Shown here piece after piece: positions 5,604-6,748 of a DNA stretch of 6,748 bases. The position numbers and the translations under genes were made by a program. Origin of the DNA: an uncultured Verrucomicrobiales bacterium (GTDB lineage: Bacteria > Verrucomicrobiota > Verrucomicrobiae > Limisphaerales > CANJSG01); contig CAMLMI010000258.1 of the NCBI GenBank assembly GCA_946480965.1, forward strand, positions 1 through 6,748, read 5' to 3'. The first letter of the stretch is position 1; each line of letters begins with the position of its first letter. The notes under the pieces are model-generated. The model did no database searches. It saw only the letters and a list, made by a program, of their open reading frames with translations, and had not been told where the DNA came from.

Positions 5604-6206
5604 ATGAAGACCACCAAAACCATCCGTCGCAGCTCCGCCCCCGTCCCGCCTCGCCTCCGCAAGGAGGTGGATTACGTGCTCATCTCCGAGGCCCAGTTGG
5701 CCAAGCGGATCAAGGCGCTCGGGAAGCAGCTCCAGCGCGACTACAAGGACCGCGACCTCGTCGTCGTCTCCCTGCTCAACGGCACGGTCATGTTCCTCGG
5801 TGATTTGATCCGCAACCTGCCCATGCCGCTGCGGCTCGATTTCATCGGCGTCTCCAGCTACGGCAGCGGCACCGCTTCGGGCGAACTGGTCTTCACCAAG
5901 GACCTGAAGATCGACGTGGCCGGCCGCGACGTGTTGCTGGTGGACGACATCCTCGACACCGGCAAAACCCTGACCCGCGTGCTGGAGAAGCTCCGCCCGC
6001 TCAAACCCAAGCGCATCCGCACCTGCGTGCTGTTGGACAAGCCGGAGCGCCGCCTGGAGAAGATCAAGGCCGACTACGTGGGCTTCACCATCCCCAACGA
6101 GTTCGTCGTCGGCTACGGCCTCGACTACGCCGAACGCTACCGGAACCTTCCGTTCGTCGGCGTGCTTCGCCCCGAGATCTATCTCTGGCCCGACGAGAAA
6201 CCCTGA
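5604..6206 (+). CDS. hpt: Hypoxanthine phosphoribosyltransferase
   Basis: Cytosolic purine-salvage enzyme that joins hypoxanthine (and usually guanine) to PRPP, giving IMP (GMP) and diphosphate. The 200 residues cover the whole family. LVVVSLLNGTVMFLGDL (52-68) holds the diphosphate loop, with the SLLNG/SVLKG-type motif; DFIGVSSYGSGT (79-90) is the flexible catalytic loop with the conserved Ser-Tyr; LLVDDILDTGKTL (111-123) is the PRPP-binding motif with the acidic pair D114-D115; LLDKPERR (143-150) supplies the base-binding Lys146; and the C-terminal part has YVGFTIPNEFVVGYGLDYAE (158-177). The first 20 residues (MKTTKTIRRSSAPVPPRLRK) are a basic, Pro-rich extension before the usual start of the fold and may be poorly conserved. 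The ATG at 5604 lacks a Shine-Dalgarno; the 29-base gap to the dUTPase gene suggests co-transcription. No terminator is clear apart from the following inverted repeat. Confidence 0.95.
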   Translation: MKTTKTIRRSSAPVPPRLRKEVDYVLISEAQLAKRIKALGKQLQRDYKDRDLVVVSLLNGTVMFLGDLIRNLPMPLRLDFIGVSSYGSGTASGELVFTKDLKIDVAGRDVLLVDDILDTGKTLTRVLEKLRPLKPKRIRTCVLLDKPERRLEKIKADYVGFTIPNEFVVGYGLDYAERYRNLPFVGVLRPEIYLWPDEKP

Positions 6207-6216
6207 ACGGAACGTG

Positions 6217-6327
6217 AACCACGAATGAACACGAACTTACACGAATGGGGATCGGACTCAGAGCGGCTCACCCGGTTCATTGCCGAAGCCCTCAGTCATT
6301 CGTGTTCCTTCGTGTCCATTCGTGGTT
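6217..6327. repeat. Imperfect inverted repeat built of CACGAAT-type units (possible MITE/REP-like element)
   Basis: Two 31-base arms, 6217-6247 (beginning AACCACGAATGAACACGAA) and 6297-6327 (ending CATTCGTGGTT), are reverse complements at 27 of 31 positions, around a 49-base spacer. Mismatches are at arm positions 12 and 20-22. Each arm consists of about three 10-11-base units ending in ACACGAAT or CCACGAAT. The arms stop pairing sharply at both ends. The element fills most of the 140-base gap between hpt and moaD and ends 19 bases before the moaD ATG. It has no coding capacity of its own. Similar CACGAATG / ATTCGTGG repeats are, as I recall, scattered in several bacterial genomes; what mobilises them is not visible here. 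Confidence 0.8.
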
Positions 6328-6346
6328 TCTCCACTGGCCGGCGCGC

Positions 6347-6592
6347 ATGACCCTCCGCATCCAGTTCTTTTCCTACTTCAAGGAGCTCGCGGGTTGCGCC
6401 CAGACCACGGAGACGCTCCCGGAGGGCGCGACGCTCGACCAGTTGCTGGACCGGCTCTACGCGCGTTTCCCCAAGCTCGCTCCCGCGCGGAACGCCACGC
6501 TCGTCGCCGTGGGGCTCGACTACCAACCGCGCAGCCACGTGCTGAAAGATGGCGACGAGGTGTCGCTGTTCCCGCCGGTGCAGGGCGGCTAG
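6347..6592 (+). CDS. moaD: MoaD/ThiS-family sulfur carrier (molybdopterin synthase small subunit)
   Basis: Ubiquitin-fold sulfur carrier of 81 residues, the normal MoaD length. It opens with MTLRIQFFSYFKELAGC (the typical beta strand followed by F..L.E.AG), continues with TTETLPEGATLDQLLDRLY, and ends in DGDEVSLFPPVQGG. The C-terminal Gly-Gly (80-81) is the residue pair that is adenylated and converted to thiocarboxylate; the resulting MoaD works with MoaE to make the dithiolene of molybdopterin. No moaE, moeB or moaA is in the window, so the molybdenum role rests on the family call; a ThiS-like or tungsten-cofactor role is possible. The ATG at 6347 fits the family start; the frame remains open back to 6245, but that part is the inverted repeat. 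No Shine-Dalgarno. The DUF2905 gene begins ten bases after the stop. Confidence 0.88.
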   Translation: MTLRIQFFSYFKELAGCAQTTETLPEGATLDQLLDRLYARFPKLAPARNATLVAVGLDYQPRSHVLKDGDEVSLFPPVQGG

Positions 6593-6602
6593 ATTCCCGG
6601 TG

Positions 6603-6748
6603 ATGAACGAGCTGGGCAAAGTTCTCTTCGTGGTCGGGCTGCTCCTCGCGGGCGTGGGGCTCCTGCTCTGGTCCGGCTTCGGCAAAGGCTGGTTGGGCCA
6701 GTTGCCGGGCGACATCCATGTCACCAAGGGCGGCTCCAGCTTCCACTT
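6603..6748 (+). CDS. DUF2905 family small membrane protein (3' end outside window)
   Basis: Only the first 48 residues are visible; the frame is open at the window edge. MNELGKVLFVVGLLLAGVGL is the start of the first transmembrane helix (about 5-23), followed by GFGKGWLGQLPGDIHVTKGG, in which LGQLPGDI is the LGrLPGDI hallmark of DUF2905. Family members are about 70 residues with two helices and a second hydrophobic segment, which would lie beyond the window. Function unknown. The gene starts ten bases after moaD, suggesting co-transcription. A GTG at 6600 directly before the ATG is a trivial alternative start. Confidence 0.85.
   Translation, partial: MNELGKVLFVVGLLLAGVGLLLWSGFGKGWLGQLPGDIHVTKGGSSFH

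Noticed and set aside
3222..6206. A single plus-strand open frame of 994 codons.
   Set aside because: It starts out of frame inside the methyltransferase, runs antisense through the C39-like gene and only becomes real coding sequence at the hpt start (5604). The long open frame is an effect of GC-rich codon usage.
6217..6327. The CACGAAT-unit repeats as a CRISPR array.
   Set aside because: There are only two arms, in opposite orientation, with one spacer and no cas gene nearby; CRISPR repeats would be direct and regularly spaced.
6245..6346. A longer MoaD start reading through the inverted repeat.
   Set aside because: The added residues are encoded by the repeat and spacer, and MoaD proteins normally begin where the ATG at 6347 does.

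Overview
The window looks like a piece of a high-GC chromosome from a Verrucomicrobiota bacterium (possibly the wider PVC group). This is inferred from protein families, not from a marker gene. The main clues are an ECF-type sigma factor of the Rhodopirellula/Verrucomicrobium kind coupled to a membrane FecR-LamG protein, an all-alpha dUTPase of a type I associate with Verrucomicrobia, and a short lone MoaD. Ten protein genes can be supported. No tRNA, rRNA, CRISPR array or transposase gene is visible, and no gap between genes exceeds about 150 bases.

Left part (1-3215): a small N-terminally anchored protein of unknown function, missing only the first base of its start codon, runs rightwards to 473. 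It converges on a leftward two-gene operon: the sigma factor (2713-2162), overlapping by ATGA the FecR/LamG single-pass membrane protein (2165-525). The operon ends in a clear intrinsic terminator that begins inside the stop codon. Upstream on the same strand is a conserved 120-residue membrane protein of unknown function (3215-2853) with its own terminator, so it is not part of the sigma operon.

Middle (3235-5045): a SAM-dependent methyltransferase starts divergently from the 120-residue gene, only 19 bases away. It converges on a leftward C39-like cysteine peptidase predicted to be a secreted lipoprotein.

Right part (5194-6748): a rightward dUTPase and hypoxanthine phosphoribosyltransferase pair (nucleotide-pool hygiene and purine salvage). 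Next comes a 111-base imperfect inverted repeat built from CACGAAT-type units, then a MoaD-type sulfur carrier and the start of a DUF2905 membrane protein cut by the window end.

The most system-like element is the sigma/FecR-LamG pair. It resembles a cell-surface signalling unit in which a probable anti-sigma protein carries its own extracellular carbohydrate-binding-like domain. The clearest unexplained DNA structure is the inverted repeat before moaD. Except before the FecR gene, strong Shine-Dalgarno sequences are missing, so several start choices rest on homology-like N-termini and gene spacing.
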